DNA from: Atriophallophorus winterbourni
Lineage: Eukaryota; Platyhelminthes; Trematoda; Plagiorchiida; Microphallidae
Direction: 5' to 3'
DNA length: 64,000 bases
Assembly: GCA_013407085.1 (NCBI GenBank)
Contig: JACCGJ010008365.1
Coordinates: 1-64,000 of the forward strand
Shown: piece by piece, positions 1-10,225 of the stretch
How positions within the stretch are numbered: the stretch's first letter is position 1
Layout of the letters: each line of letters starts with the position of its first letter
Notes under the pieces: model-generated
What the model saw: only the letters and a program-made list of their open reading frames with translations
Databases searched by the model: none
What the model was told of the DNA's origin: nothing
Made by a program: the position numbers and the translations under genes

Positions 1-204
1 CCGTAAATGGCGAGGATTAGCAAACACGAGTATCATAGAGACTAATGCAATTAGTAAAGAAAAGGCAAAAGGTTATCTCTAAACTATTGGATAAGTAAAC
101 CGATGTTTTCAATGAGCTCTGAAAAATTGCAGTAGCGCATAATGTACATCAAACAATAAAGCCAATGACTTGCAGCAACTACCAGGTAACTGAAATTCAT
201 TGAC

Positions 205-444
205 AATGAGGTTAGATAAATATGATGAAACAGATACTGTCTGGTTGTCTAGGCCTAGACATTTACGAGAAAAAAAGAAATGAATGTGACTCACGCGTTT
301 CCGCATGCAGCTCACTATCGGTTGTTAATCAATTTCCAAGTGGTGCTAGAGACATCACCTGTATACTATTCCCAAAATCCTTCATGAAGATGTCACTATA
401 TCTATCAGCTCTCTGCTACGGCGTTCCTGATACGCGACGCGACC
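205..444 (+). repeat. RTE-like LINE 5' leader, copy 1
   Basis: This non-coding leader lies directly before the RTE-like endonuclease frame. The block from about 226 to 340 (GATACTGTCTGGTTGTCTAG and the following CTAGACA..., then AGCTCACTA) recurs at 2161-2330 and 63880-63985, and inverted at 2632-2740. Its position before the endonuclease in this copy suggests that it is the 5' untranslated end of the element. Copies are diverged by eye. Confidence 0.6.
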
Positions 445-2160
445 TTGGCTCTGCCAGCGGCCAGGGTGAAAAGTAAGCAAGCTGGGGCTAGAAATATTCG
501 TAAGGATTTTTATCTGGGATGCTGGAATGCAAGTACACCGTTGGATGTTGGTAGAAAAGACATCACGATGCGCTCTTTATTAGACTACCAAGTAGACGTT
601 GCTTGTCGCTCTGAGGTTCGCATACCTGGGCACGGATCCAAACCGATTAAGGTCACCGGAGTCGATCGTGCATACTGGCTTCTTCATAGCGTGCTAGAAG
701 ACAGATCTGGTCAGTATGGAGTAGCGATAGCTCTCAGTGATTATGCCAAGCAAGCACTCACGTCATGGACGTCTGTGTCCCCGAGAATTGCATTGGTCCA
801 GCTGACGGGGCATCTTTTCAATATTACTATCATTTCGGAGTACACCCAAACGTTATCTGCAGACCAAAATGAAAAGACGACTTTTATAACCAGCTTCAAT
901 CCATCGTCGATAGAGTAACTGGAAATGGCATATTAGTTGTGGCCGCCGATTGGAATGCACGTACTGGATCAGCTGATACTACAACAAAACGAATTTTGGG
1001 AAGATTTGGTTTAAGGCAGCGCTGCTAGGACGGCGATCGATTAATTGAGTTTGCGGCCTACAATCACTTATGCGTCCGCAACACTCAATTCCAGCACTCT
1101 AGGAAACCTTTGGTAACATGGTACTCGAACGATGGCAAAACGGCGAATCAGATTGACTAGATCCTAAATCGCGCAAACTGGATGCCTTCAGTGCTTGACT
1201 GTAGGTCCTATAGTGGCGCCGAAATGAGGAACGCAGCAATCACTGATCACACTCTCGTACGAGTTAAGCTCCGACTCCGGCTGGTAAACCGCCAAAGGAA
1301 AGCTTCTAGAAAGCGTTTACCGTGGGGCCGAAACAGCAGCAGGCACTGATCACACTCTCGTTCACGCAAAGCTCCAAAACTAAAGTGCCAAAAGAAAACT
1401 ACTAAGCGTTTAAACTTGGTAGCCTTAGGAAACCCTGATCGACGTAAGAAGTTCATTGATGACATTGCTGAACTTTGTGATGGGAATAATGCCCAAGTTG
1501 AACAACATTGGTCCAAGCAGAAGGCCGCTACACAGACTGCGGCATTCAAAATCCTAGGCACCGTTTCTCACCACCGGCGAGATAAGATCTCTGAGAACAC
1601 CATTAAGTTCGCTGCCTAAGCAATAGATGTTCGAATGCATGGTACTTCTGATTACCACCTCCATATGAGCTGCTACACGATCCGCCCGAATGGATCGTCA
1701 GCTATCATCATCATCATGAAGCACAAGTCTGGAGCTAGACAAAGTGCCAAGAAACACGAAAAAAAGCAGATAGGAAAACGCGTGAAAAGGGAAAGCAGGC
1801 AGGCTGAATATGCAAAAGCAGCTTGTTTTTGTAGTTTCACTGCATGAGATTGTGTGGTTTTTAGTCTTGTTTTTTGTTATATAAAATAATACCGGAAATT
1901 TTTTTGACAGCTATGCTAGGCGGAAACTGCAACGAGCATAGGAAAACTGTTTCGCATCGCATCTGGAAGCTGTAGATTTAGTAAGCACTTTCGATTTATT
2001 CGTCGGAACAGCTGATCATTGACCTTAATGAAAAGATAGATAGGTGGGTTGAGCATTTCAGTCAGTAACTGAACCGCCCGTCAGTTAACAGTACAGTAAT
2101 CACTGCCTTGGTAGAGACCTGCGGCTACCTCATCAACTGCGATGCCCCATCAAAGTATAA
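445..2160 (+). pseudogene. RTE-like LINE: AP-endonuclease domain and linker, decayed
   Basis: This is the N-terminal half of a non-LTR retrotransposon polyprotein. It shows an endonuclease/exonuclease/phosphatase (EEP) fold: a start like WNASTPLDVG, then RSLLDYQVDVACRSEVRIPG, a G-V-A-I-A-L-S block near 720-745, AADWNARTGSADTTT near 940-980, NQID near 1145-1160 and ITDHTLVRVKLRLRL near 1240-1280. A lysine-rich linker follows, and then RWVEHFSQ...LNRP and INCDAPSK (2045-2155), which sit just before RT in RTE-type elements. The frame is lost near 915 and is broken by stops at about 1026, 1158 and 1347. It is a dead copy, and its RT is missing here. Family assignment rests on motif order and spacing. 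Confidence 0.8.
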
Positions 2161-2330
2161 ATGTATGAAATCATAAGCCTGATCCGGGCAAAGTTCAACA
2201 AAGTCAAACACTGTTAAGATACTGTCAGGTTGCCTAGGCCTAGACAGATATGAGGGGGGAATAGAAATGGTAGTGAGACTCCAGTATGTTTCAGCATAAA
2301 GCTCACTACCGTTGGCCAATCAATTTAGCA
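2161..2330 (+). repeat. RTE-like LINE 5' leader, copy 2
   Basis: It matches copy 1, including GATACTGTCAGGTTGCCTAG, CTAGACAGATATGAGGGGGG and AGCTCACTACCGTTGG. It abuts the linker of the preceding element on the left and an RT fragment on the right, so it is either an insertion or a rearranged copy. The same block occurs at the right end of the window. Confidence 0.65.
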
Positions 2331-2625
2331 TGATGTTAGCCGCACAGCACAGCAGTATTGCACGATTGCACATCCATGCAGAAGTCCAGGGCTATTCAAT
2401 GGAGTATGTTGCAGTCTTCAAAGCAAAAGATGAACTGAAGTTAAGGGTTTATCGTGCGCGCAATATTTTAGCAGTTGAAAGGCAACTTTGGCGCAGGTTC
2501 GGAATCAGCCTTACAACTAAAAACACGTGTTTATCAGGCAGCGATCGGCCCTGTATTGCTTTACGGATGTGCAAACGTACAGCACTTCTATGCTGTGCAG
2601 CTAACACCGTGTTAAATTAATTGGC
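2331..2625 (+). pseudogene. RTE-like LINE reverse transcriptase fragment (thumb)
   Basis: Two adjoining frames together give the conserved end of an RTE reverse transcriptase. Around 2440-2510 the frame reads RQLWRRFGISL. After a one-base shift, 2520-2575 reads LKTRVYQAAIGPVLLYGC. In this class that pattern follows the palm domain and precedes the C-terminal tail. The fragment is flanked by leader repeats in opposite orientation (2161-2330 direct, 2632-2740 inverted). No catalytic YADD box remains. Confidence 0.65.
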
Positions 2626-2631
2626 CACCAG

Positions 2632-2740
2632 TAGCGAGCTGCATGCTGAAACATGGAGTTTCACTACTAACGCTTCTCTATTTTCTTCCTGTCTAGGACT
2701 GGGCAACCTGACAGTATCATAGCCAGTGCATAAGTATCGA
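2632..2740 (-). repeat. RTE-like LINE 5' leader, copy 3 (inverted)
   Basis: The reverse complement reads GATACTGTCAGGTTGCCCAG, CTAGACAGG, then AGCTCGCTACTGGTGG, matching the leaders at 205 and 2161. With copy 2 it makes an inverted pair around the RT fragment. Confidence 0.6.
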
Positions 2741-2798
2741 CTATTTCAAACGTGCCAATATTGAAAATTAGGGAGCAATGCTGGTTAGTTGATGTTCA

Positions 2799-3260
2799 GT
2801 GACTCAATCCCTGATTTTGTCACAATCTATTCGCAAACCACTGGAATATCGAAGAATGCGATATGATTTGCTGGTCACGCGGAGAATCCTGCTTGGATAT
2901 TACGGAACGGAACTTCTTCTTCTGAACGGTTCTTTTCGCTTCATCCCGGACTCTGATCTTAGAGGTCATTCGCTGAAGTTACAGAAGCGCCGAACGGAAC
3001 ACCTGAAGCCATCGTTTACTCTGTCGACCAGAGTGGTCAATATTTGGAATGCACTCTCCGCTGATTCAATCGGGGCAGTCACCGAAGAGCAGTTTAAACG
3101 CATATTGGACTGTGAACTTCCCGCTATCCTGCGCGATTCGCCTACTCTTTTAGCTCGGTAACTCCTCGTGAGGAATATGAGATAGCAGAGACCCGGGAGG
3201 TGAAGCGGCTTTCACGGACTGTAGTCCTCCTGCCGTCTATTCAGAAGAAGAAGAAGAAAC
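2799..3260 (+). pseudogene. LINE C-terminus and 3' tail with (GAA)n
   Basis: The frame 2799-3161 ends a CR1/Jockey-like RT polyprotein. It has the common C-terminal signature of a basic LRGHSLKLQKRRTEHLK stretch, then VVNIWNALSADSIGAVTEEQ followed by FKRILD. In intact relatives these sit as RGHSLKL...VVNxWNxLP...FKxxLD. The frame is open for 120 codons but lacks RT. The stop is followed by about 80 bases of GC-richer 3' UTR and an (AAG)n tail at 3242-3259, the kind of simple repeat that marks a LINE 3' end. Confidence 0.65.
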
Positions 3261-3624
3261 TTACTTAAACATTTTGCCTATGTTTTGTTTCGGTGGTTAT
3301 TGTCAATTTGATTCCACTCGTGGGTAATTACATCGCGAACATTTGTATCATATAATATCTACAACCCTGACAGGTACTAGCGATAAATCCAGCAGGTTGT
3401 AGAAATGACGTCAGCCGTAAATTTGAGAAGTATTAGAAACGGTAAAATAAACCAGTTTTCAGTTAACGATGATTGCAAGTAATATGAACACTCACGAAAA
3501 TGGTGACGTTTTCAACACTATATAATTATCGAAACCTAAGGTTGAACCTTAGATGAATAAAGGAAACAAAAAACATGGCGAATGGTGAAAAATTAATTAG
3601 CGCGCCGGAAAAATCAATTCAGTT
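3261..3624. other. Intergenic, nothing recognised
   Basis: AT-rich sequence with no long frame, repeat match or splice-like exon that I can support. Confidence 0.4.
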
Positions 3625-4100
3625 GAGTATGAGGATCGGTATCAGTATCACAGGGCGATAGTCGAACAATTTGAAACGAGTGGCCAGATTCTTTCGAAGC
3701 TGTGCCTGGAAACACCCGCCACTACCAGAATTGATTCGTAAGGAACACCGGCGTTTGTAACTGTGAATGGAAGATGGGAGATGTCTCGCCACCGAAAGGT
3801 GAGAGAGTTAATGCATGTTGCATGTCCAATCAAATGAAAAGACGATGGACAGCAGTTTATTTAAAAAATATGGAAAAATTAAAAAGATACGCTCTTTTGT
3901 GTTTCAAAATGATTTTCCAAATATTTTTGTAATTCGCCGGAAAGAGCACCCGCCACCATTCGTCCAGCCCATGTTTGAACGCAATTACGGAAGTTGCAAG
4001 ATTAGTTCTGCGAAAGGTGAGTTCCATGCGCTCACTATGGTTGTATATGACGATTTGCGGCTTAGTGGTCAATCAAGCATCCATATTTCTTTTGGTAGTA
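3625..4100 (-). pseudogene. LINE 3' end (group C), minus strand
   Basis: The minus frame at 4072-3857 contains TNLATSVIAFKHGLDE, the same C-terminal signature as ILATSVIAVKHGLDEQ in the plus-strand copy near 15460. From there to 3625 the two copies share the same 3' UTR, including the segment complementary to GATGGACAGCAGTTTATT and a run of GATAC(T/G) repeats at the very end (3631-3650 on the opposite strand). It is a 5'-truncated copy carrying only the last codons and the 3' UTR. Confidence 0.65.
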
Positions 4101-4289
4101 TGCTACAGAATGAGCGTTCATCACATCAAAATTATCTTTATAAATTTCTTCTAGTATGAGAGTAGTCTGGAATGCAAGCGAATAACTCCCCACAAAAATA
4201 ATTGAGGAGAGGCATTTTTGCGTTTCAAAGGCAACATGGAGATCATACCAACTATTTAATCATAAATAAAAATCAGGAAATTAAAAAAG

Positions 4290-4790
4290 ATTACCTAGTG
4301 TTCAGTCCCTTCTTGAAACCCTTTACCGAAGTAGAACAAACAACTTCTTTGGGAAGAAGATTCCAATAATTCACTGAAAAAGTACTTAAAAACAATAGAC
4401 ATGACATGTCGCTCAGCCGGTTTTATTGAGTGGCCTCGAGTACCCACACTTGGCGCGAGATTAACAATTTCACTTTCTTGCTGTGGATTTGGTGATTGTT
4501 CGAATAACATTCAATAGTACTGTCATTTATATTCTCACTGCTAAATTACCACAATCACCACACTTTTGTTAACAGTACTGAAACCTGTCATGATTTTGAA
4601 GGTTTCAATCAGGTCCTCACGTAGCAGCCTTTTTCTGTGAGAAGAGACCTAGACTCAGCAATTGTTCCTCGTATATGCCATGTATCAAACCACGTGATGA
4701 CCTATTCTTTATCTTCAAGTAGATCTTGTTTATTGCGTGACCCGTTGATCTGGACGTGATCCAAAAATATGGCAATAATAAAAATTAGTA
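4290..4790 (-). pseudogene. CR1-like LINE C-terminal fragment, minus strand
   Basis: On the minus strand, 4790-4640 reads a decayed GLIHGIYEEQLLSLGLFS, the usual 'xGLxxxxYEERLxxLGLFS' block after the RT thumb. Further down, 4460-4290 gives VGTRGHSIK and, after a frameshift, NLLPKEVVCSTSVKGFKKGL. Several frames are needed to follow it, so it is a dead relic. It lies next to, but differs from, the group C copy at 3625-4100. Confidence 0.6.
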
Positions 4791-4799
4791 AATGTAGCG

Positions 4800-5201
4800 G
4801 ATTCGCCGACAGCAGATTTTGAAAGGATTGCTTTCATAACGGAAAAAGAGAATTTTGTGATTGGTTACTTCATCATTTTTATATAAACTGTAATATGCGC
4901 GCACTCTGAACCAACACAAAGCACCTGGCACTTCAAAACGGTTTTTCTTCTGTTTGTGTTAAATAAACTACGTTCGATAAGGCGAAAGTTCATACGAGGA
5001 AGTTTTACAGGAACGAAACTTCTAATAACCGATTATGGAAAAAGCTGAAAAGGTTGATTTTCCCCAGGGGAGTAAGAGGTAAGCTAAAATCAATAAGTTT
5101 AGTTCAGTTTGTCCAGTAATGTATCTGGTTAATAAGACAATATTGATTTCTTGTCGCTGATATGATTCTAAAGAGCGCCAACCTTAGCTCAATTTGGTCC
5201 G
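4800..5201. other. Intergenic, nothing recognised
   Basis: No frame or repeat match found. The right edge is where similarity to the 3' UTR of the Gypsy element begins. Confidence 0.35.
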
Positions 5202-5368
5202 TTTTGTCATCTGATACCCTCGGCTTATCCGAATGGCAATGAAACTTTGACAGTTATCCAGAACGTCCTTCAGGTTCTTATAGCCTAGATTTGAAAGAAA
5301 AGAATTTGTTTCTCTACGATGAGCTGGTATGAGATAAGCTCTGGCGAAATTTTTGTATACAGTAAGAT
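5202..5368 (+). repeat. Gypsy 3' UTR, left copy
   Basis: It is near-identical to 10056-10225, sharing GTCATCTG, CCCTCGGCTTATCC, TAGCCTAGATTTGAAAGAAA, GATGAGCTGGTATGAGATAA and ending CAGTAAGAT. In the right copy this sequence follows the pol stop codon, so it belongs to the 3' UTR and not to the LTR. Its presence upstream of the LTR means that the end of another element copy, or of a circular form, lies here. Confidence 0.75.
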
Positions 5369-5922
5369 TGTAGCGGTTGATCCTGCGGAGATTTCACCAC
5401 TAACAGTCTATGTCTTCTGATTATTGTACCCAACAAATCAGAACACACTTCTCACTGTAATACGGCATACAGATCCAAAACAATTAGACGACAGACTTGT
5501 CCCAAAGCAGAACACGTTAGCAGCGTGAATAATCTATTCAAATTGTGTACATATTTACATGGATCATTATAACACAACAAAATGACAAAATATGTAGGAT
5601 TATTGTAATAAAATATACAATGATTAGAACACCATAATACTCCCTTCCTAGAGCGCTATGGTGTTTTTTCATTGTATATTTTTTTACAATAATGCTACAT
5701 GTTTCGTCATTTATTTTGTTATAATGATACATGTAAATATGTACACAATTTGAATATATTATTTACGCTGCTAACGTGTTCCTTTTTGGGACAAGTCTAT
5801 CGTTTGATTGTTTTGGATCTGCATGCCGTGTTACGTTGAGAAGTGTGTTCCAATTTGTTGGGTGCAATAATCAGAAGTCGTACGCTGTTAGTGGTGAAAT
5901 CTCCGCTGGATCAACCGCTACA
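5369..5922 (+). repeat. Gypsy LTR, near-palindromic
   Basis: The LTR starts TGTAGCGGTTGATCC and ends GGATCAACCGCTACA, so it has TG...CA ends. The inversion extends through the whole LTR: arms 5369-5636 and 5657-5922 are reverse complements at roughly 85-90 percent by eye, around a 20-base centre. The PBS follows directly. A partial copy of the left half occurs at 48708-48840, so the half-sequence exists outside this palindrome. Confidence 0.75.
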
Positions 5923-5924
5923 AA

Positions 5925-5940
5925 TTGGTGAGCCCCGAAC
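5925..5940 (+). promoter_or_regulatory. Primer-binding site of the Gypsy element
   Basis: TTGGTGAGCCCCGAAC lies two bases after the LTR end and begins with the TGG expected from pairing with a tRNA CCA end. The primer tRNA is not identified. Confidence 0.6.
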
Positions 5941-6022
5941 ATTTTTCTTTTTGAAATTTTCGTTCTTACCATTTACTCCCATTTATTTTGATTTTGCTGT
6001 CATATATATTTTCATTCATGGA

Positions 6023-6865
6023 ATGGATCTTGACTCAGCATTTTCTGATACCCCATCTGAGGACATTTCTACAGACGCTATGTCGCACTTTAACCTTCCT
6101 TCTTTTGGTATGAACGACCCTCGCCTCTGGTTCGCATAAATCGAAGCACTATACGAGTCTTACCGCGTAAAAACTCAACGAGCCCAGTATAATCGTGTAG
6201 TCGGTATGTTGCCACTGTCAGTCGCAAAGGAGGTTGCTGATTTAATTTAAAACCGCCTTGCTTATAATCCGTACGATGCACTTAAACATGCCATCATCAC
6301 ACGCACTTCGTCTACTGACGAGCAAAACCTACGGAAACTGTTGTCCGGCTTAGAAATGGGTGATCACACTGCGTCACCACACCTGCGACACATGCTCCAA
6401 TTACAAGGAGACTACTCTGTTGATGACAAAATCATTCGTGAATTATGGCAGCATAGTCTTACAGCAGACGTCGGCAAAGCCTCAGCCATTATGGACAAGC
6501 ACACCAGTCTCCAGCACTTGGCATGCATTGCTGACGAAGTTCACGATATCTCGCATAGCGGTACCTTGTCTCACGTCAGACACACGAGTGACGAAAATCC
6601 TAGTACACAGACTCCGAGCGATTTTGGGGAGTTGAAATTGATGTTCCATAACTTGTCACTGCAAGTACAAAACATCGCACGATCCCGTAGTAACTCACGA
6701 AATCATCATCCTCGTTAGCCCAAGAAACGATCCACTAGTCGTTCTAACGGATCGCGTCTTTGCTATTATCATCGTCGATTCGGTGCAAAAGCCCTGCATT
6801 GCACGCCACCTTGCATTCACGACTCAAATTTGTCCAAGCAGGGAAACCGCGAAGCCAGACAGTAG
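6023..6865 (+). pseudogene. gag: Gypsy gag (CsRn1 type) with C-H-C-C finger, three premature stops
   Basis: This is the capsid/nucleocapsid precursor. One frame runs from ATG 6023 (MDLDSAFSDTPS) to TAG 6863, but it is cut by TAA at 6137, TAA at 6248 and TAG at 6716. The N-terminal part (FNLPSFGMNDPRLWFA) and the middle (LLSGLEMGD, LRHMLQL, LRELW-like stretch) match the order in CsRn1-type Gag. Near the end CYYHRRFGAKALHCTPPC is a C-x2-H-x9-C-x3-C finger, which differs from the usual CCHC knuckle and is diagnostic of this clade. The protein cannot be made whole. Confidence 0.8.
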
Positions 6866-7124
6866 ACACGGAGCTCTGTCTGGCACCCTTCGAAACCGTC
6901 TTTTCTACGTTACCGACAGGGCCACTGAAATGCGATTCCTCATCGACGCTGATGCCGAAATTAGCGTCATCCCATCATGCATTATGACACGCAAGAACAC
7001 ATGTTCGTTGACTTTACAGGCGGTAAACGGCACGGAAATCTTTACTTTTGGTCAGAGATCCTTTTCTGTCGAATTAGGTCTCAGACGTAACTTTCGATGG
7101 ATTTTCACACTCGCCGATGTCTAA
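6866..7124 (+). pseudogene. pol: Gypsy aspartic protease, active site altered
   Basis: The first pol domain is readable from about 6870 as LSGTLRNRLFYVTDRATEMR, then FLIDADAEISVIPS. In the family the active site reads D-T/S-G-A, but here it is D-A-D-A, so the catalytic triad is lost. The frame (entered through the ORF at 6783) closes at 7124. The gag and protease frames overlap near 6865, so normal expression would need a frameshift or readthrough. The copy is dead. Confidence 0.7.
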
Positions 7125-7133
7125 GTATCTATT

Positions 7134-8300
7134 TTGAGTGCAGATTTCATTTTCCATTTCGATCTTCCGATCAATATAGCTGTACTTAAGCTTATTGACA
7201 ATTTAACAAAGATTAATTCGTTTGGTAACTTCTGTGATTCCCCCATCCGAACCATTCGAGTACTTACCTCTGACATCCCATCAGCGTTCAGTGACTTACT
7301 AACAGAATTTTCCGAAGTTTTTAGGCCAATTTCACAATCTACTACTGTTGAACATGATGTCAAACACCACATTCTGAACCGTGGTCCTCCAGTGTTCAAC
7401 AGACCCCGTCGTTTGGCTCCGAACAGGTTCGATGTCGCAAAGCGTGAGTTTGAACACATGCTTGAACTTGGAATCATAGGGCCATCCAAATCGCCTTGGA
7501 CAAGACCCCTTCACGTGGTGGAGAAGAATAAACCTGACGCCTGGCGTCCATCTGGAGATTACCGTGCTCTTAACAGAATTACTGTTCCCGATCGTTACCC
7601 TATCCCCACATACACGACTTCGCACTTTCCTTACAAGGAAAGACTGTGTTTTCCAAACTAGACCTGGTGCGTGCCTACCACCAGATACCTGTCGCCGTGG
7701 AAGATATCCCGAAAACAGCCATCACTACACCTTTTGGACTTTATGAATTTCTTAAAATTCCCTTTGGTTTACGCAATGCTGCTCACAACTTCCAGAGATT
7801 CATGGACCAAGTTTTCCAAGGATTATCTTTCGTTCATGTATATATTGATGATGTCCTCATTGCTAGTTTGTCTCAAGTGGAACATGCAGTACATCTGCGT
7901 TCGGTGTTTCAGCGTCTTTCCCAGTTTGGCGTGGTGGTTAACCCAGATAAATGCCTGTTTGGTGTCACTGCTCTTGAAATCTAAGGACATCATGTCGCTT
8001 AAAATGGCATTCGCCCCTTGCCCAATAAACTCTCGTCCATTAACCACTATCCATGTCCCAATTCTCTTCGACAGTTACGTCGATTTTTTGGTTTAGTCAA
8101 TTACTACCGACGATTCATTCCCGATTGTGCTAACATATTTAAACCAATGACTGATTTTTTACGCGGAAATAAGCGACAGTTTAAAATGAATGCTGATGCC
8201 GTCGAATCGTTTCAAGGATTGAAGACCGCATTGAATGAAGCATCTTCATTATCCTACATGTGTAGGAATCCTCATGCTTTTACTTTCGCTTGCCACTGAT
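7134..8300 (+). pseudogene. pol: Gypsy reverse transcriptase, frameshifted
   Basis: The RT domain is spread over three frames. Segment 7134-7661 has HHILNRGPPVFNRPRRL, then the fingers ([18 protein letters not shown]). Segment 7646-7984 carries the palm: [14 protein letters not shown] (catalytic D), [18 protein letters not shown], and YIDDVLIA with the two catalytic aspartates. Segment 8018-8299 has RFFGLVNYYRRFIP, the connection region. The shifts fall at about 7640 and 8290, and a stop sits at 7982. The motifs are well preserved, so the insertion is old but not ancient. Confidence 0.85.
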
Positions 8301-8640
8301 GCATGCCGGGCAGCAGTCGGTGCTGTGCTCCAGCATAGTATTGACGCTGTTGTCAAACCGCTTGCATTCTTTTCCCATCGTCTCCAACTCGCTCAGACAT
8401 GTTACAGCACATTTGGTCGTGAATTGTTAGTTATATATTTTGCTGTTCGCCATTTTCGCTATTTGCTCGAAGGCCGCAATTTCAATGTTTGGACTGATCA
8501 CAAGCCTTTGACGTTTGCCCTGTCTGCTACAGCTGATAGACATTTACCCCGCGAAATACATCAACTTGACTACATTTCGCAATTTACGAGTGGTATACGT
8601 TATCTGTCTGCTTCATCGAACACAGTTGCAGATGCATTTT
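8290..8640 (+). pseudogene. pol: Gypsy RNase H domain
   Basis: It is readable in the frame 8235-9146 after a shift. DACRAAVGAVLQ carries the first catalytic aspartate, AFFSHRL and the E of FGRELLVIYFAVRHFRYLLE follow, then WTDHKPLTFAL with a second aspartate, and finally LDYISQF and NTVADAFSR. Order and spacing are as in Ty3/Gypsy Pol. It removes template RNA during reverse transcription. This is the least damaged part of the element. Confidence 0.8.
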
Positions 8641-8819
8641 CTCGCATGCTACTCACTGCAATCAGTCGATCGAATTTCGAACTCAAGCAATTAGCAGAGG
8701 CTCAGCAACATGACAGTGACTTACAGCAATATCAATCTTTCTCATCCCTTAGAGTTCAAACTGTCCGTATCCCCAATTCGAGTTCGGCTTTATTATGTGA
8801 TTTTTCCACCGACCATCCC

Positions 8820-9800
8820 CGTCCTTTAGTACCAAAGTTACTGAGGAAGTCCATTTTTGGCCACTTTCATTTGCTTTCCAACCACGGTATTCAAGCTACT
8901 CGTAAGTTGATAACCGATCGCTTTGTTTGGCCTAAAATGCACGCGGATATTCCAATTGGATTAAAGCCTGTATCCAGTGTCAACGCAGCAAAGTGCAGCG
9001 TCATAATCTCAGTGCCCCAGGATTTTTTCCTCCACCGAGTCAACGATTTAAGCATGTTCATCCCGACATTGTCGGTCCTCTGGCTATCTCTAATGGTTTC
9101 ACATAAATTTTCACTTGTGTCGACCGTTTCAGCCGCTGGCATATAGCCATCCATATTACTGATATTACAGCAGAAACAGTAGCGAAATCGTTTCTGCAAA
9201 ACGGGATCAGCAATTATGGTGTCCGATCTACTATTACTACGGATCGTGGATCGCAGTTTCAATCCAACCTTTTCCGTGAGTTGACTATTGTTCTAGGTGC
9301 TAATCACATAAAAACAACAGCTTACCATCTTTGCGCTAACGGAGTTGTTGAACGGTTTCATCGACAGCTAAAAGTCGCACTGATGTCATATGGTAATACG
9401 GAAAATTGGGCAGAGAACCTGCCATTGATCCTTCTTGGTATACGTGCTACTTTCAAAGAAGATCTCGGTTGTTCCGCGGCAGAATTAGTTTACGGCACTC
9501 CACTTCGCCTCCCTGGTGAATTGATTGCACCCCATGACGTTGCAGCAGACATCACAGTTCCCAATTATGTTAATCGCTTACGATCATCCATGCGTCAATT
9601 GCGTGCCACCCCCACTCGCCCATACAATCGTAACGTTTACTTGCTAAATGATTTACAGTCATGTGCTTTTGTCTTTATACGAAATGGTCACACGCGCAAA
9701 CCCCCATACACTGGACCCATCAAAGTCATTAGCCACTGTGCAAATACTTCGTCATCGAGAAAAATGGTGCTCAAGATACGGTTACTATTGATCGCTTGAA
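8820..9800 (+). pseudogene. pol: Gypsy integrase, frameshifted
   Basis: The N-terminal HHCC finger remnant is FGHFHLLSNHGIQATRKLI, with the Cys pair just after in a shifted frame near 8975-9000. The first catalytic aspartate lies in HPDIVGPL (about 9060, shifted frame), the second in TTDRGSQF (about 9238), and the glutamate in [12 protein letters not shown] (about 9345). A GPY/F-like YTGPIKVI lies near 9705. At least two frameshifts, between about 8970 and 9275, break the frame. The D, D and E residues can still be read, so only the frame is lost. Confidence 0.8.
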
Positions 9801-10054
9801 AGCAGCTTTTATCGAACCAGTGTGCGACGAAACACCACTTTCAAACGTTCACACCCGAAGTGGTACTATCGATGTTGACAGTTTTCCTTTAACCCCGCCT
9901 ACTCCAATTTTCCCCAGTTTGACTCAGTCAACCCAATTTACCCAGCCGTGCGAACTCTCTCTTTTATCTTCTGACCCACCCTCCCCAGTTCAAAAATACT
10001 CGATCAGGTCGGAGAGTCAGGTGGCCTGCAAATCTTGCAGACTACGCGGATTAA
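9800..10054 (+). pseudogene. pol: Gypsy Pol C-terminus
   Basis: A proline/threonine-rich tail contains HTRSGT near 9850. After a shift it ends TRSGRRVRWPANLADYAD followed by TAA at 10052. Basic T-R-S-G-R motifs are common at Gypsy Pol ends. The stop defines the start of the 3' UTR repeated at 5202-5368. Confidence 0.65.
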
Positions 10055-10055
10055 C

Positions 10056-10225
10056 TTTTCGTGTCATCTGTTACCCTCGGCTTATCCAAATGGCAACGAA
10101 ACTTTGATAGTTATCCAGAACATCCTTCGAGTTCTTATAGCCTAGATTTGAAAGAAAAGAAATTGTTTTTCTACGATGAGCTGGTATGAGATAAGCTCTG
10201 GCGAAATTTTTATATACAGTAAGAT
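10056..10225 (+). repeat. Gypsy 3' UTR, right copy
   Basis: It follows the pol stop and matches 5202-5368. It stops after CAGTAAGAT, exactly where the LTR would start in the left copy. A 3' LTR is absent. Confidence 0.75.

Larger units (their letters stand above)
5202..10225 (+). mobile_element. CsRn1-type Ty3/Gypsy LTR retrotransposon, near full length, inactive
   Basis: The parts in order are: a 3' UTR copy (5202-5368), one LTR (5369-5922), a primer-binding site, gag (6023-6865), then pol with protease, RT, RNase H and integrase (about 6866-10054), and a second 3' UTR copy (10056-10225). Gag ends with the C-x2-H-x9-C-x3-C finger typical of the CsRn1 clade, which is known from trematodes such as Clonorchis and Paragonimus. 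No env-like frame is seen. Multiple stops and frameshifts make it non-autonomous. There is no LTR at the 3' end: sequence after 10225 (CCTGACATCAT) is unrelated to the LTR start TGTAGCGG. Confidence 0.85.

Noticed and set aside
5538..5732. Minus-strand ORF of 64 codons
   Set aside because: It lies across the centre of the palindromic LTR and reads only AT-rich sequence.
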